From Methanobacteriota archaeon (GTDB taxonomy: Archaea; Methanobacteriota; Methanobacteria; Methanobacteriales; Methanobacteriaceae): a stretch of 64,000 nucleotides of DNA. The stretch is taken from assembly GCA_023411115.1 (NCBI GenBank), contig JAEYPF010000008.1, positions 1-64,000 on the forward strand, read 5' to 3'. Every line of letters begins with the position of its first letter. The stretch's first letter is position 1. A model generated the notes under the pieces. That model saw only the letters and a list, made by a program, of their open reading frames with translations, was not told where the DNA came from and searched no databases. Positions 53,736-62,842 of this stretch are shown one piece after another. The position numbers were made by a program, and so were the translations under genes.

Positions 53736-54806
53736 ATGAAAATATGCATGATTGGTCATTTTCCACCACATTTAGGGGGTATTTCATCATATACATATCT
53801 TTTATCCAGGGAGTTGATAAATCGGGAGGATGAAGTTTATGTACTGACCTATCCCCATGAAAATATCTCGGATATTGAGAATATTCCCGTGTTTACAGCA
53901 CCTACTTTGAATATTAAAGGACTTAGAGGATTTTTATTTTTTATATCGGCGACTTTCAAGCTGCTGGGAATAGTTAGAAAATATAAAATCGATCTTATAC
54001 ACGCACACTACGTTATGCCTCCCGGATTAATTGCAGTTATTTGCAGCATGATTTCAGGAACTAAAACCGCCATTACAATACACGGCTCAGATATATTTGT
54101 TTTGGCACGTAAACCTGTCCTTAAATCAATGATAAAATTCATTTTAAAAAGATCTGACTATGTATTTGTTGTTAGCGATTCTTTAAAAGAAGGAGTCATG
54201 AAATTAGGTATTGAAGGGATTGAAAATAAGCTTTCGGTAACCTATAATGCCGTTGATGTTGAAAGATTCAGACCAGATCAAAAGAGTACCTTTAAAGAAG
54301 AATTGAAGATAGATCCCCAAAAGCCAGTCATACTTTTTGTAGGCAATCTAGTCTGGCAAAAAGGTGTTGAATACCTTATAAGGGCGAAAGAATTTCTAAG
54401 TGAAGAGGCAGAAATTGTAATTGTTGGGAATGGACCATTATTTGAAGAACTTAAAGGCATTGTAGAATTCGAGAAAATGAAAGGAATTAAATTCACCGGA
54501 GCTAGAAGTGATATTGAAAATATAATGCCTGCTGCAGATGTTTTTGTACTGCCCTCCCTTTCTGAAGGTCGTCCTACAGTACTCCTTGAAGCTATGGCGT
54601 CGGGTAAACCAGTAGTTGCAACGAACGTTGGAGGAATCCCGGAGATCGTAAATAAGGAAATAGGGATACTTGTAAACCCAGAAGATCCTGTAGGACTTGC
54701 AGAGGCAATTAATAAAATATTACAGGATAAAGACCTTAAAGAAAAGATGGGTAAGGCTGCAAGAGAGCATGTTATGAAATATGCATCAATTAAAATTCCC
54801 TATTAA
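53736..54806 (+). CDS. GT4-family glycosyltransferase
   Basis: Retaining nucleotide-sugar glycosyltransferase of two Rossmann domains, 356 residues. Visible motifs are GHFPPHLGGISSYTYLL at the N-terminus, ITIHGSDIFVL near 115, LFVGNLVWQKGVEYLI near 205, and the E-x7-E motif in SEGRPTVLLEAMASGKPVV. It probably adds a sugar to a lipid, protein or polysaccharide. The GTG at 53727 lies in the AAGGTGA ribosome binding site; ATG at 53736 is preferred. Its own operon partner is not evident. Confidence 0.9.
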   Translation: MKICMIGHFPPHLGGISSYTYLLSRELINREDEVYVLTYPHENISDIENIPVFTAPTLNIKGLRGFLFFISATFKLLGIVRKYKIDLIHAHYVMPPGLIAVICSMISGTKTAITIHGSDIFVLARKPVLKSMIKFILKRSDYVFVVSDSLKEGVMKLGIEGIENKLSVTYNAVDVERFRPDQKSTFKEELKIDPQKPVILFVGNLVWQKGVEYLIRAKEFLSEEAEIVIVGNGPLFEELKGIVEFEKMKGIKFTGARSDIENIMPAADVFVLPSLSEGRPTVLLEAMASGKPVVATNVGGIPEIVNKEIGILVNPEDPVGLAEAINKILQDKDLKEKMGKAAREHVMKYASIKIPY

Positions 54807-54879
54807 TACTTACCAATAAAATTATTTTGTAAAATTTATAATAGCCAATTGTTAAATTCATAACCAGGAGCTGAACATA

Positions 54880-55350
54880 ATGGAAGATAAATCATTTACA
54901 CACCTTTCTGAAAAGGGAGTTCATATGGTAGAAGTTTCAGACAAGCCTGTTGTAAAGCGGACTGCCATAGCGAGGGGTAAAATATACCTGAATAAAGATA
55001 CTATTGAACTTATAGAAAAAGAAGAAATAAAAAAAGGTAATGTACTTACAACAGCCCAAATTGCAGGTATTGGAGCTGTAAAAACAACACATCACCTGAT
55101 TCCACTGTGCCATTCCCTTAAAATAACCGGTGTTGACATAAAATTCGATGTAAACCCTGATTTTATAGAAGTTGAAGTTAGTGTAACATCCCTTGGAAAA
55201 ACCGGTGTTGAAATGGAAGCCCTAACTGGTACAAGTGTAGCGCTTTTAACAATATGGGACATGGTAAAAAGCGTTGAAAAAGATCCTGATGGCCAGTATC
55301 CTTCTACTAAAATTTCAGACATAGTTGTTGTCAAAAAAGAGAAAAAATAA
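54880..55350 (+). CDS. moaC: Cyclic pyranopterin monophosphate synthase
   Basis: Second step of molybdopterin synthesis. The 156-residue protein carries THLSEKGVHMVEVSDKP, KKGNVLTTAQIAGI, HHLIPLCHSLKITGVDI and EALTGTSVALLTIWDMVKS, all family signatures with the catalytic Lys and Asp region. The cofactor serves the sulfite-oxidase-like enzyme at 25405 and, in methanogens, formylmethanofuran dehydrogenase. The start follows GGAGCTGA. It ends 14 bases before a convergent gene. Confidence 0.95.
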   Translation: MEDKSFTHLSEKGVHMVEVSDKPVVKRTAIARGKIYLNKDTIELIEKEEIKKGNVLTTAQIAGIGAVKTTHHLIPLCHSLKITGVDIKFDVNPDFIEVEVSVTSLGKTGVEMEALTGTSVALLTIWDMVKSVEKDPDGQYPSTKISDIVVVKKEKK

Positions 55351-55364
55351 TAGATTTTTATAAA

Positions 55365-55718
55365 CTATCCTTTTATTGCTCCTCCAATGGCTCCTCCAAT
55401 TCCCATGAGGATTAAAGACTGAATTATTGCTACTACTACAACTATTATTCCTGTTGCTAATCCAGCTAAAAATCCTGCAGCACCGGCAAATAAGGTTCCA
55501 CCGATTACAATCAATATAGCAAGTATTATTCCACCAAAGGCACCGGCTACGGCTGCATTCCATGCGCCGTTCAACGCCCCATCACCAACCATTAGCCCTA
55601 CAATCAGTCCTGCAATGAATAATCCTATATATACACCGAATTGACCTGCAAAGCCAAAAAGCCATGACAGTACTATGGACAGAATAAATCCAATAATTAC
55701 TGCTCCCCAATTTACCAT
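55365..55718 (-). CDS. Gly/Ala-rich membrane protein (DUF5518-like)
   Basis: A 117-residue protein that is almost entirely hydrophobic, with three to four membrane segments and many GxxxG and GAxxG patterns for tight helix packing (LFIAGLIVGLMVGDGALNGA). The pattern resembles small DUF5518 proteins of methanogens. Function unknown. The start follows AAAGGAGGTATCTAA. Confidence 0.75.
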   Translation of the reverse strand: MVNWGAVIIGFILSIVLSWLFGFAGQFGVYIGLFIAGLIVGLMVGDGALNGAWNAAVAGAFGGIILAILIVIGGTLFAGAAGFLAGLATGIIVVVVAIIQSLILMGIGGAIGGAIKG

Positions 55719-55924
55719 TTAGATACCTCCTTTTCATATATAATGCTACTTACTAATTTATTTTTAGTTTTTAATATATTTTTCCTTTTAAATACGATAG
55801 ATTGTTGAATTAGAGTTAAATTAACATTAAAATTACTTCTTTATGTAAAAATTGGAGTCATTCAATTATGTATTACTATTAGTAAAGAATTTATGAATGT
55901 AAAGTCATATTATAACTGGTTAAG

Positions 55925-56452
55925 ATGGATGGTAGTAAAGATACATTAAGAGGAATTATAGCTATAGTGGTGGGAATTTTTGTAATTGCATACCCATTCA
56001 CTAAAATATATACGATGAACCAATCTATAGGAATAGGAATAGCATTTTTAGGGCTATGGTTTTTAATTTTAAGTTATGATGTCAGAAATTATAGCAAAAT
56101 TGAGAGTTTGATATATTTATTACTATTTTTAGCTGCAATTACCACCGGATTACTTATATTTGAAAATATAGTGTTATTTGGATATTCCATAATTTTCTGG
56201 TTCTATTTAACTGGATCACTAATACTAATCAGCGGAATAGTAGCATTATTCGGAAATGAAGCTATAGAAAAGGGAGCAGGGATAATAGGAATATTACTGG
56301 GCATTATGTATTTCCTTTTTAATTTTTATGGGATCAATAACTATTACTTAGCTGTAATATTGGGCATTTGGCTAATACTGATTGGATGCGTTCAGTTCTT
56401 CATTTCATACGAGGAAAGTTATGAATTTGGTTTTTTCAGGTTTTTTAGTTGA
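55925..56452 (+). CDS. HdeD/DUF308-like membrane protein, copy 5
   Basis: Six-segment membrane protein of 175 residues that shares the DUF308 layout: RGIIAIVVGIFVIAYPF at the start, then GIGIAFLGLWFLILSYD, GSLILISGIVALFG and a last pair ending in QFFISYEES. It is the most divergent of the five DUF308-like proteins here and lies 46 kb from the others. No ribosome binding site is visible, so it may be leaderless. Function unknown. Confidence 0.78.
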   Translation: MDGSKDTLRGIIAIVVGIFVIAYPFTKIYTMNQSIGIGIAFLGLWFLILSYDVRNYSKIESLIYLLLFLAAITTGLLIFENIVLFGYSIIFWFYLTGSLILISGIVALFGNEAIEKGAGIIGILLGIMYFLFNFYGINNYYLAVILGIWLILIGCVQFFISYEESYEFGFFRFFS

Positions 56453-56528
56453 AGATTTATATGGTAGGAATAAGAAGCGTTGAAATATTTTTAGATAAAT
56501 AATTAAAATAGATATTAGAATGATCTTA

Positions 56529-56867
56529 TTAGTCTTCATTACTTTCAAGTGGAAGTTTACTCACTTTCCACCCTACAAATCCACCTAAAATATTATAAGC
56601 CCCATTAAAACCAGATTCTTTCATCTTATCCATGAAATAGGCCCCCCTAGCACCACTTTTACAATATATGAGATAATTTTTTTCTTTATCCAGTTTTTCA
56701 ACTTTACTCTGGAAATGATGTCCGTGATAATCCAGATTCTGTGCTCCAGGAATGTGCTCTTTTTCAAATTCATCCTCTGGCCGGATATCCAAAATTGTTA
56801 TTTCATTACCTTTCTCTTCAATTAATTTAAGTGCTGCTTTTGGAGTTATGGTTTGAAATCTAGGCAT
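56529..56867 (-). CDS. Rhodanese-domain protein
   Basis: Single rhodanese domain of about 112 residues. The active loop is IYCKSGARGAYFM, with the Cys at about residue 69, and the N-terminal ITILDIRPEDEFEKEHIPGA matches the family. It differs clearly from the rhodanese at 29753. The GTG at 56879 is in frame but ATG at 56867, after TTGGTGTTTATT, is better. Role in sulfur transfer is inferred. Confidence 0.88.
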   Translation of the reverse strand: MPRFQTITPKAALKLIEEKGNEITILDIRPEDEFEKEHIPGAQNLDYHGHHFQSKVEKLDKEKNYLIYCKSGARGAYFMDKMKESGFNGAYNILGGFVGWKVSKLPLESNED

Positions 56868-57022
56868 AATAAACACCAACTAATTCTTTGGTCATTATTA
56901 TGTCACCTATCACTATTAATTTTTTCCAATTATAATCGATATTCATGTAAAAAGAAGATAAAATAAAGGCTTTAAAATTATTTAGAATCGATGATAGCAT
57001 TATTAAAAAAACTGTGAAGGTA

Positions 57023-57036
57023 TAATATATAAAAAC
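57023..57036 (+). promoter_or_regulatory. TATA box of the helicase gene, leaderless transcript
   Basis: TAATATATAAAAAC is centred about 28 bases before the ATG at 57057. With normal archaeal spacing, transcription would begin at or near the start codon, and no ribosome binding site is present, so the mRNA is probably leaderless. Confidence 0.55.
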
Positions 57037-57056
57037 CATTATGTACTATTATTTTT

Positions 57057-59150
57057 ATGGAAAATGTAAATCAGGAAATCAGGAAAATAATCAGTGATTG
57101 TTATCCAAAGATTAAAGAACTAAATCCAGCACAAAAAGCGGTTTTAGACTCAGGATTACTTGAAAATAAATCTAATTATATAATAGCAATTCCAACTGCA
57201 AGTGGAAAAACGCTTCTTGGAGTAATTGCCGCGTTAAATACTATTTTAAGTGGCGGAAAGGTTGTATATGCAGCGCCACTTATATCGATTCAGAATGAAA
57301 AACTTGCAGAGTTTAAAAAGTTTGAAAAGTTTGGTATAAATGTTGGAAAGCATCCTAAATCCTCAGATCTTTCAGTTATGGTTTTTGAATCCTTCGATGC
57401 CATCACACGTTTTTCATGGAACAACTTAAGAGAAATCGATCTTCTTATTATCGACGAATTTCACATGATTGGTGAATACTCAAGGGGTCCAACAATCGAA
57501 TGTGCCTTAACAAGATCAAAAATTATAAACCCTGCCTTAAGGATCATTGCACTTTCGGCAACACTTAAGAATATGGACGAGCTTGCAAGCTGGTTAGATG
57601 CAGAAATTGTAGAACACGATTACAGACCAGTTCCTCTTTACAAAGATGTTCTTATAACAGAAGAACTAGAGGTTAAAAACAAAAATGACGTTGTACTGCG
57701 CATTTTAAATGAATCCATTGATGATTCATCTCAGATTCTGGTTTTTGTATCTACAAGAAGGTTTACAGAAGCACTTGCAAATTATATCTCAGGTAAGATA
57801 AAAAGGAACATTCCAAGGGATAAAAAACTGGCATTCAGGACTGTAGCTGAAAAAATACTGGACGTGCCAAGAAAAAGGGGTTCACGCCCAACTTCAGTAT
57901 GTTTAAAACTTGCAGAATGCGTTGAAAACGGTATAGCGTTTCACCATGCAGGTCTTTTTGACAAACAACGCGAAATAATTGAAAATGAATTCAGAGCCGG
58001 TAATCTCTACATGATAACTGCTACACCCAGCCTCATGTACGGAGTAAATCTCCCATCCAAAAATGTTATAATAAGAGACTACACCCGCTGGACATCAAGA
58101 GGTCCACAAAGTATTCCAGTATTTGATTATGAACAGATGTCAGGTCGTGCAGGAAGGCCGGGATATGATACTGAAGGATATTCATATTTAGTTGCAAAAA
58201 GCATGGAAGAAGGCTATAACTTAAAAGATCACTATGTATACGGAGAAATAGAAGTCACCAGCTCCAAACTTATAGAAAATAAGGACGCTGTTTACAGGCA
58301 AATAATAGCCCAGATCGCGTCCTCACTTGCTAAAAATCCTCAAGAAATAACAGAATTTTTCAGCGAAACGTTTTATGGTTATCAAATGAACTGCAATGAT
58401 TTCTTTGGTGCACTTGCAGTAGATACCATGGAATATGAAATAAACAGTGCGCTCGAGTTTTTAATTCAAAACGGCATTATTCAGCTTACTCCGGAAGGAC
58501 TTAAAGCAACTGATTTTGGAAATCTAATTGCAAGAAGCAATTATACCGTTGAAACAGCAGTTAGACTTAAAGAATACGCAAAACGAGCCCCCGAACTGGA
58601 TATTTACCAGCTGATCTATGATATTTCAAGGACTCCCGACATGCCTAAAATTTCATTTAAAAGCCGTAAGAGCAAAGAGCCAGTAATGGATAAACTTAAC
58701 GAACATGGAATTTTTGCCTGCGACATCAGCAACGACGAGGCCACAACTGCAGCCCTCTTAGAGTGGATAGACGAAAGAAGTGAATATGGAATCGAAAATG
58801 CCTTCAATGTATATGCAGCAACCACAAGAAGGGCAGCTTATGAGGCTTCAAGGATGGTGAAGTTCTTTAAAGAAATCTGTCATGTTTTAAATAACTATTC
58901 TTACTCCAGCGACCTTGATAAATTATCTGCGCGCCTTTATTATGGAGTCCGTGACGATATCATTCCGCTCGTTGTTAGTGTTAAAAGATTGGGACGAAAA
59001 CGTGCACGTGCACTTGTGGAAGCCTTTGGAAGCGATTTAAGGTACGTGTCTCAGGAAGAACTCACTAAAATAGAGGGTATTGGACCTAAAACTGCTGAAT
59101 CCATAATGAATAAGTTCGGTAAAAATCAGTTCGCCAAATTTAAGCCTTAA
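57057..59150 (+). CDS. Hel308-type superfamily 2 DNA helicase
   Basis: ATP-dependent 3'-5' DNA helicase that acts at stalled forks. The 697 residues show: Walker A AIPTASGKT (about 43-51), DEFH box IIDEFHMIG, SATL, motif VI QMSGRAGRPGYD, a winged-helix and ratchet region (about 400-620), and a C-terminal helix-hairpin-helix (KIEGIGPKTAESIMNKFG). DEFH replaces the usual DEIH/DEVH. The order and length fit Hel308/Hjm. Confidence 0.92.
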   Translation: MENVNQEIRKIISDCYPKIKELNPAQKAVLDSGLLENKSNYIIAIPTASGKTLLGVIAALNTILSGGKVVYAAPLISIQNEKLAEFKKFEKFGINVGKHPKSSDLSVMVFESFDAITRFSWNNLREIDLLIIDEFHMIGEYSRGPTIECALTRSKIINPALRIIALSATLKNMDELASWLDAEIVEHDYRPVPLYKDVLITEELEVKNKNDVVLRILNESIDDSSQILVFVSTRRFTEALANYISGKIKRNIPRDKKLAFRTVAEKILDVPRKRGSRPTSVCLKLAECVENGIAFHHAGLFDKQREIIENEFRAGNLYMITATPSLMYGVNLPSKNVIIRDYTRWTSRGPQSIPVFDYEQMSGRAGRPGYDTEGYSYLVAKSMEEGYNLKDHYVYGEIEVTSSKLIENKDAVYRQIIAQIASSLAKNPQEITEFFSETFYGYQMNCNDFFGALAVDTMEYEINSALEFLIQNGIIQLTPEGLKATDFGNLIARSNYTVETAVRLKEYAKRAPELDIYQLIYDISRTPDMPKISFKSRKSKEPVMDKLNEHGIFACDISNDEATTAALLEWIDERSEYGIENAFNVYAATTRRAAYEASRMVKFFKEICHVLNNYSYSSDLDKLSARLYYGVRDDIIPLVVSVKRLGRKRARALVEAFGSDLRYVSQEELTKIEGIGPKTAESIMNKFGKNQFAKFKP

Positions 59151-59182
59151 TCAGTTTTTATAAATTAGTTTTGTGAGTTTAA

Positions 59183-59710
59183 ATGATAGAAAAACTTGAT
59201 TTTAAAGAAAAAATAAAAAAAATGGAACTATTAATAGTTTTAAAAGAAGAAGCTGCCAATATCTCAATCATAGATATTATGACTGCCCATGCTTATTTAG
59301 TTGATGAAGGGAAATATGTTCAGGGAAATTACAGAGAAGAATACTTAAAAGCATATTCAAAGGGATTTATCCTCAGAGTAAAAGAAATTAAAGATAATAG
59401 CGGCAAATTTGAAGGTGCTGTGGATCCAGACGAGCTTAAAGAAGCATTAAATCTTTTAAATGAGCAGGAACAGATGTTGATGAAATTAAGATCAAATGAA
59501 TCGCACTTTTTCAAAATATATAAAGTTGTGTCCATTTATACAACCTTCATCCTTGATGAACCGATACACGTTGTTGGAACACCGTTTCCAGGTGGTTTTG
59601 AAGTTAGATATGAAAATAGGGCTTATTTATGTCCTGTAAAAGATAAACAGAAGGATAATCCCGGAGCTGTTTGTGGGTTCTGTATCGCTGAGCAGGATGA
59701 ATCTGTATAA
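59183..59710 (+). CDS. DUF2115 (UPF0305) family protein, copy 1
   Basis: Methanogen-specific protein of unknown function, 175 residues. The N-terminal half is helical (IIDIMTAHAYLVDEGKYV, then YREEYLKAYSKGFILR). The C-terminus carries the family end: HVVGTPFPGGFEV, YLCPVKDKQKDNPGAVCGFC, with three Cys that could bind a metal. It follows Hel308 by 32 bases and may be cotranscribed. A paralog lies at 60590. Confidence 0.85.
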   Translation: MIEKLDFKEKIKKMELLIVLKEEAANISIIDIMTAHAYLVDEGKYVQGNYREEYLKAYSKGFILRVKEIKDNSGKFEGAVDPDELKEALNLLNEQEQMLMKLRSNESHFFKIYKVVSIYTTFILDEPIHVVGTPFPGGFEVRYENRAYLCPVKDKQKDNPGAVCGFCIAEQDESV

Positions 59711-59812
59711 AACTCTATAGAATAAAACTAAAATTAGATGTTGTTATACTTTAAATCATGTGAAAATGAAAAATTATTGAACAAACAATTTGTGCCCACT
59801 AATTTATGAAAT

Positions 59813-60247
59813 TTATTTTGGCAACACTGCCATATTAAGCCAGAAATTTTTAACTAAATCTATTGTATTTGCAAATTCATCAAATTCAACAGGCTTAGTT
59901 ATATAACAATTGGCATAGTTATCATAGCACTCTTTTATATCTTCCCTTGCTGTTGAAGTTGTAAGAATTATTACAGGTAATTTCCTTAAGTCTTTATCAC
60001 CTTTAATCTCTTTTAAAACTTCAATACCCCCTTTTCTTGGCAAATTTAAATCTAGAAGTACAAGCTGAGGATAATAATCATCCTCTTTGCATTGATTCAA
60101 ATATTCCATTGCTTTCATTCCATCATGCTGTATATGTAGCTTATTTACAGCGTCAGTTTCTCCTAAAAATTCCTTTATTAAACGTGCATCGGCAGAATTA
60201 TCTTCAACTAGTAATATATCAAATGTTTTGGTGTTTTGAGAGTTCAT
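59813..60247 (-). CDS. Stand-alone response regulator receiver (Rcp1-like)
   Basis: Single CheY-like receiver of 144 residues with no output domain. The acidic pocket is LLVEDN near residue 15, the phospho-acceptor Asp lies in LVLLDLNLPRKGG (about 67), and the conserved Thr and Lys are in ILTTS and YITKPVEF. The RKGG after the Asp is typical of the Rcp1 subgroup. The cognate kinase is not in this window; the PAS-only protein at 11088 has no kinase domain. It is flanked by the two DUF2115 genes. Confidence 0.93.
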   Translation of the reverse strand: MNSQNTKTFDILLVEDNSADARLIKEFLGETDAVNKLHIQHDGMKAMEYLNQCKEDDYYPQLVLLDLNLPRKGGIEVLKEIKGDKDLRKLPVIILTTSTAREDIKECYDNYANCYITKPVEFDEFANTIDLVKNFWLNMAVLPK

Positions 60248-60589
60248 AGGGTATCACATCAATTTAAAAATAAATTAACATTAAAAATACATATTAATAC
60301 TATCTTAACATTTAATGTTATTTATATTTAACGACAATAACTAAAACATGCAATTTAATCAAAAAAGATTCAAACATCTTATTTACAAATTTAGAGAAAC
60401 TTAATAAGGGTAATGATAAAAATAGATAAAGATATGCCTTAAGTTCCATGTACGATAATTTTCCTGAAAATGTTTCTACTGAAGGCCTGCTTATTCAAAT
60501 AATTATAATTATAGCCAATAACAGACAAAGGACATATAAATATATATCAAAGATTAAAATCATTAAAAATTAAACTCATTGGGGTTCAA
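60248..60589. other. Intergenic region between divergent genes
   Basis: It holds the promoters of the response regulator and DUF2115 copy 2, with a TATA-like ACATATAAATATATAT at about 60531-60546. A 41-codon frame at 60448-60573 has no ribosome binding site and is not supported. Confidence 0.45.
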
Positions 60590-61123
60590 ATGGCTGAAAC
60601 AATTGAAGAACTTGATTTTTCAAGTAATATCTCAAAGAACAAACTTTTAAGTGTTCTAAAAAAAGAAGCATCGAGGATCCACATGCATGATATCATGCTT
60701 GCCTCGGCCTATATTCAGGAAGATGCCAAGTACATGCATGCAGGATACAGGGAAGAGTTCATTAAAACATTTACGAAGGCATTTATAAACCGTTTCAAAG
60801 ACATCAGAGAAGATAAAGGAAACTATGAAGGATATGTAGATAGCGGGAAGCTTCAAGAATTCCTAGAAGTGCTGAATAATCAGATTAAAGGATCAAAGAT
60901 CAAATCTGAACTTTATTTTCTACGGTTAGCAAAAATTGTATCCATCTACACAACCTTTATTTTAGAAGCGTCCATTCACCCTGTTGGAACATCATTTCCA
61001 GGAGGATTCAAACTTGAATTTGAAAATGGTATCTATTTATGTCCTGTAAAGGATAAAAATATAGAAACTCCCGGTGCCCTGTGTAAATTCTGCGTTTCAA
61101 AACAGAACCCCCTAGTGGATTGA
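60590..61123 (+). CDS. DUF2115 (UPF0305) family protein, copy 2
   Basis: Paralog of the 59183 gene, 177 residues. It shares KLLSVLKKEASRIHMHDIM, YREEFIKTFTKAFINRFKDI, a TTFILEASIHPVGTSFPGGF motif and the Cys-bearing end YLCPVKDKNIETPGALCKFC. All three terminal Cys are kept in both copies. Function unknown. The start follows GGGGTTCAA. Confidence 0.85.
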   Translation: MAETIEELDFSSNISKNKLLSVLKKEASRIHMHDIMLASAYIQEDAKYMHAGYREEFIKTFTKAFINRFKDIREDKGNYEGYVDSGKLQEFLEVLNNQIKGSKIKSELYFLRLAKIVSIYTTFILEASIHPVGTSFPGGFKLEFENGIYLCPVKDKNIETPGALCKFCVSKQNPLVD

Positions 61124-61149
61124 CTTAAATTTTCACAGAATTTTTCCAT

Positions 61150-61362
61150 TTATCTTGTTGAATATTCCACTGTGTCCTTAGGATACTCAAAGAACCTCAA
61201 ACTGGAAACAGGAATTTCTCTTGCCCAAGTTCGTCCATCATCAATAAAATCAATGCGTATTCTTCCATCTTCAACTACTATCTGTGTAATCCCTTCATCC
61301 TTTGAATCGTAAGTTACAGGATCCCCCTCTGGAAATGCCAGAATGACCATTTCAATCTTCAT
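61150..61362 (-). CDS. Small beta-rich protein, unknown
   Basis: A 70-residue protein with alternating charged and hydrophobic stretches (MVILAFPEGDPVTYDS, GITQIVVEDGRIRIDFID, PVSSLRFFEYP), probably a small beta-barrel. The start follows GAGTTGATGAA. I do not recognise the family. It is convergent with DUF2115 copy 2. Confidence 0.6.
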   Translation of the reverse strand: MKIEMVILAFPEGDPVTYDSKDEGITQIVVEDGRIRIDFIDDGRTWAREIPVSSLRFFEYPKDTVEYSTR

Positions 61363-61516
61363 TTCATCAACTCTTTTTAATAATTATTTATTATTTTTTA
61401 TTATTAGGGGTAATTAAATTTTTTTAATTATATCCGTAATTTCTTTAAAATGAAACGTTTATTAAATCTGCTTAGATAAATTACTATAATCAAAGAATTG
61501 GTGGAAGTATCTTATT

Positions 61517-61918
61517 ATGAAATCAAACAGTTCTACAAATCCCCAAATCAAAGATGACTACCGGCTGGAACTGGAAAAAATCAGAGAAGATGTAAAAAAA
61601 GGTGATTGTTCCACGTTAAGGGAATGTTTAATATTATTTGAGGATCTATGGCAGGAAAAACATCCTGAAAATCTGATATTTTCAAACAAAGCCAGGAAAC
61701 AACTGGAGAAGCTAATACACGATGATCCAGAACAATATTCACACGTGGTAAAGAAGATAAAACAAATCCAAGCAAATCCCCAACATTACAAGCCACTTCG
61801 AGGAGACCTTCATAGTGCCCGGCGGGTCCACATTGGAGATTTTGTTCTGATCTATCAGCTTGAAAAGAAAAATGTGATTATTCAGGATTATAATCACCAC
61901 GATAAGATATATGAATAA
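61517..61918 (+). CDS. RelE/ParE-like toxin with helical N-terminal extension
   Basis: Residues about 55-133 match RelE-type mRNA interferases: NLIFSNKARKQLEKLI, VVKKIKQIQANPQHYKPLRGDLHSARRVHIGDFVLIYQL and the ending YNHHDKIYE. The first 54 residues are a charged helical segment absent from typical RelE (about 85-95 residues). No antitoxin gene is adjacent, so the extension may act as one in cis, or be part of an older fusion. The start follows GGTGGAAG. A hairpin set follows the stop. Confidence 0.78.
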   Translation: MKSNSSTNPQIKDDYRLELEKIREDVKKGDCSTLRECLILFEDLWQEKHPENLIFSNKARKQLEKLIHDDPEQYSHVVKKIKQIQANPQHYKPLRGDLHSARRVHIGDFVLIYQLEKKNVIIQDYNHHDKIYE

Positions 61919-61952
61919 CTCTAATCCAGTTAATAGTTAAATAGAGAGAATA

Positions 61953-61983
61953 GTGAGAGAAAAACACCTCTAAAAACTCTCAC
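61953..61983 (+). repeat. Hairpin downstream of the toxin gene, unit 1
   Basis: GTGAGAG (61953-61959) pairs with CTCTCAC (61977-61983) around a loop containing AAACACCTCTAAAAA. A related unit lies at 62066-62095. Confidence 0.65.
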
Positions 61984-61994
61984 CCTCTCCATGT

Positions 61995-62039
61995 TGAAAA
62001 AATCTTCGATTTTTTCACGAGTAAAATCTCTGATTTTAC
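61995..62039 (+). repeat. Two three-base-loop hairpins downstream of the toxin gene
   Basis: 61995-62017 is a perfect 10-bp stem with loop TTC; 62021-62039 is a perfect 8-bp stem with loop TCT. Both have an A-tract in the left arm, as in the thermosome array. Confidence 0.7.
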
Positions 62040-62065
62040 ATGTTGAAAAAATAAGAATTAAGAAA

Positions 62066-62095
62066 GGCGAGAGAAACACCTCAAAAACTCTCGCC
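62066..62095 (+). repeat. Hairpin downstream of the toxin gene, unit 2
   Basis: GGCGAGAG (62066-62073) pairs with CTCTCGCC (62088-62095). Its loop AAACACCTCAAAAA matches that of 61953-61983, while a stem pair changed from T-A to C-G. Flanking AAGAAA and TTTCTT can extend the stem. Confidence 0.7.
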
Positions 62096-62719
62096 ATTTC
62101 TTACGACTATCTCCCAATTATTTTATAGCACTTATTTCTCCCTGCATTCTATTTACGTGCCCCAATAGTTCAATGGAGATAATCAAACTATTTCAACATA
62201 ATTAAGGACATTTTCCGCATTAATTTAATCTCATTATTAATTCTAACGATCTAAGTCATTTCACGTTCAATTACAACCTGTTTATTTACTAATTGTAGAT
62301 TATGCCCTGTTATGCAATATTTATCATGTCTAATGAGAATTGGCAGTCCAACTTTCACATCACATGTATGTAATTAATAACATAATCATATTTAGTATTA
62401 TGAAGGTCATGCCTATTAAATGTTGCGGATTGTTAGGCTATATTTTCAGTTAAGTAAGTTGATTAGAAGAACATTTGTACCTATAACATGAAGAATGGTT
62501 TAAAAAATTAAATGTCTAAAAAATGTACATTTATTGTATAATTAAAATGTTTTTAGTTTTAATTGAAATTCAAAAGAGTTCTGATCAATATAAATAAAAC
62601 AAACTATATGTAGAGCATGAAATTTTGTTGAATAAATCCCACTCGTTAGATCTTTTATTGATAAATGTTAAATTTTCGATTTCAATAATTGAATTTCAAT
62701 TAGAAGTCCTCCATAATTG

Positions 62720-62798
62720 TTACCTCTTATATAGGTAAATATTTATAAATAAAAACTTAAAATATTATAACTAGGTAAAATTACCTATAATATAGGTA
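62720..62798 (+). promoter_or_regulatory. Operator cluster of the winged-helix gene
   Basis: Half-sites TTACCTA/TAGGTAA recur five times: palindromes at 62720-62738 (TTACCT...AGGTAA), 62772-62787 (TAGGTAA-AA-TTACCTA) and 62782-62798 (TACCTAT-AAT-ATAGGTA). A TATA-like TTTATAAATA lies at 62742-62751, between the first and second. Binding here would block polymerase, so autoregulation by the downstream gene is likely. Confidence 0.72.
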
Positions 62799-62842
62799 TT
62801 ATAAAGTAATTTTCACGCTATTTGCTGCAGGTGGATGGATAA

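Larger units (their letters stand above)
61919..62842. other. Long intergenic region with hairpins and operators
   Basis: About 920 bases without a supported gene. The first 180 hold the hairpins listed separately; 62720-62798 holds the AGGTA palindromes. Between them (62100-62700) I see only AT-rich sequence and very short frames. Confidence 0.55.

Noticed and set aside
60448..60573. 41-codon frame between the response regulator and DUF2115 copy 2
   Set aside because: No ribosome binding site, and its second half runs through the promoter of the next gene.
62620..62842. The operator region considered as a riboswitch
   Set aside because: The repeats are DNA palindromes around the TATA box, so most lie upstream of the expected transcription start.
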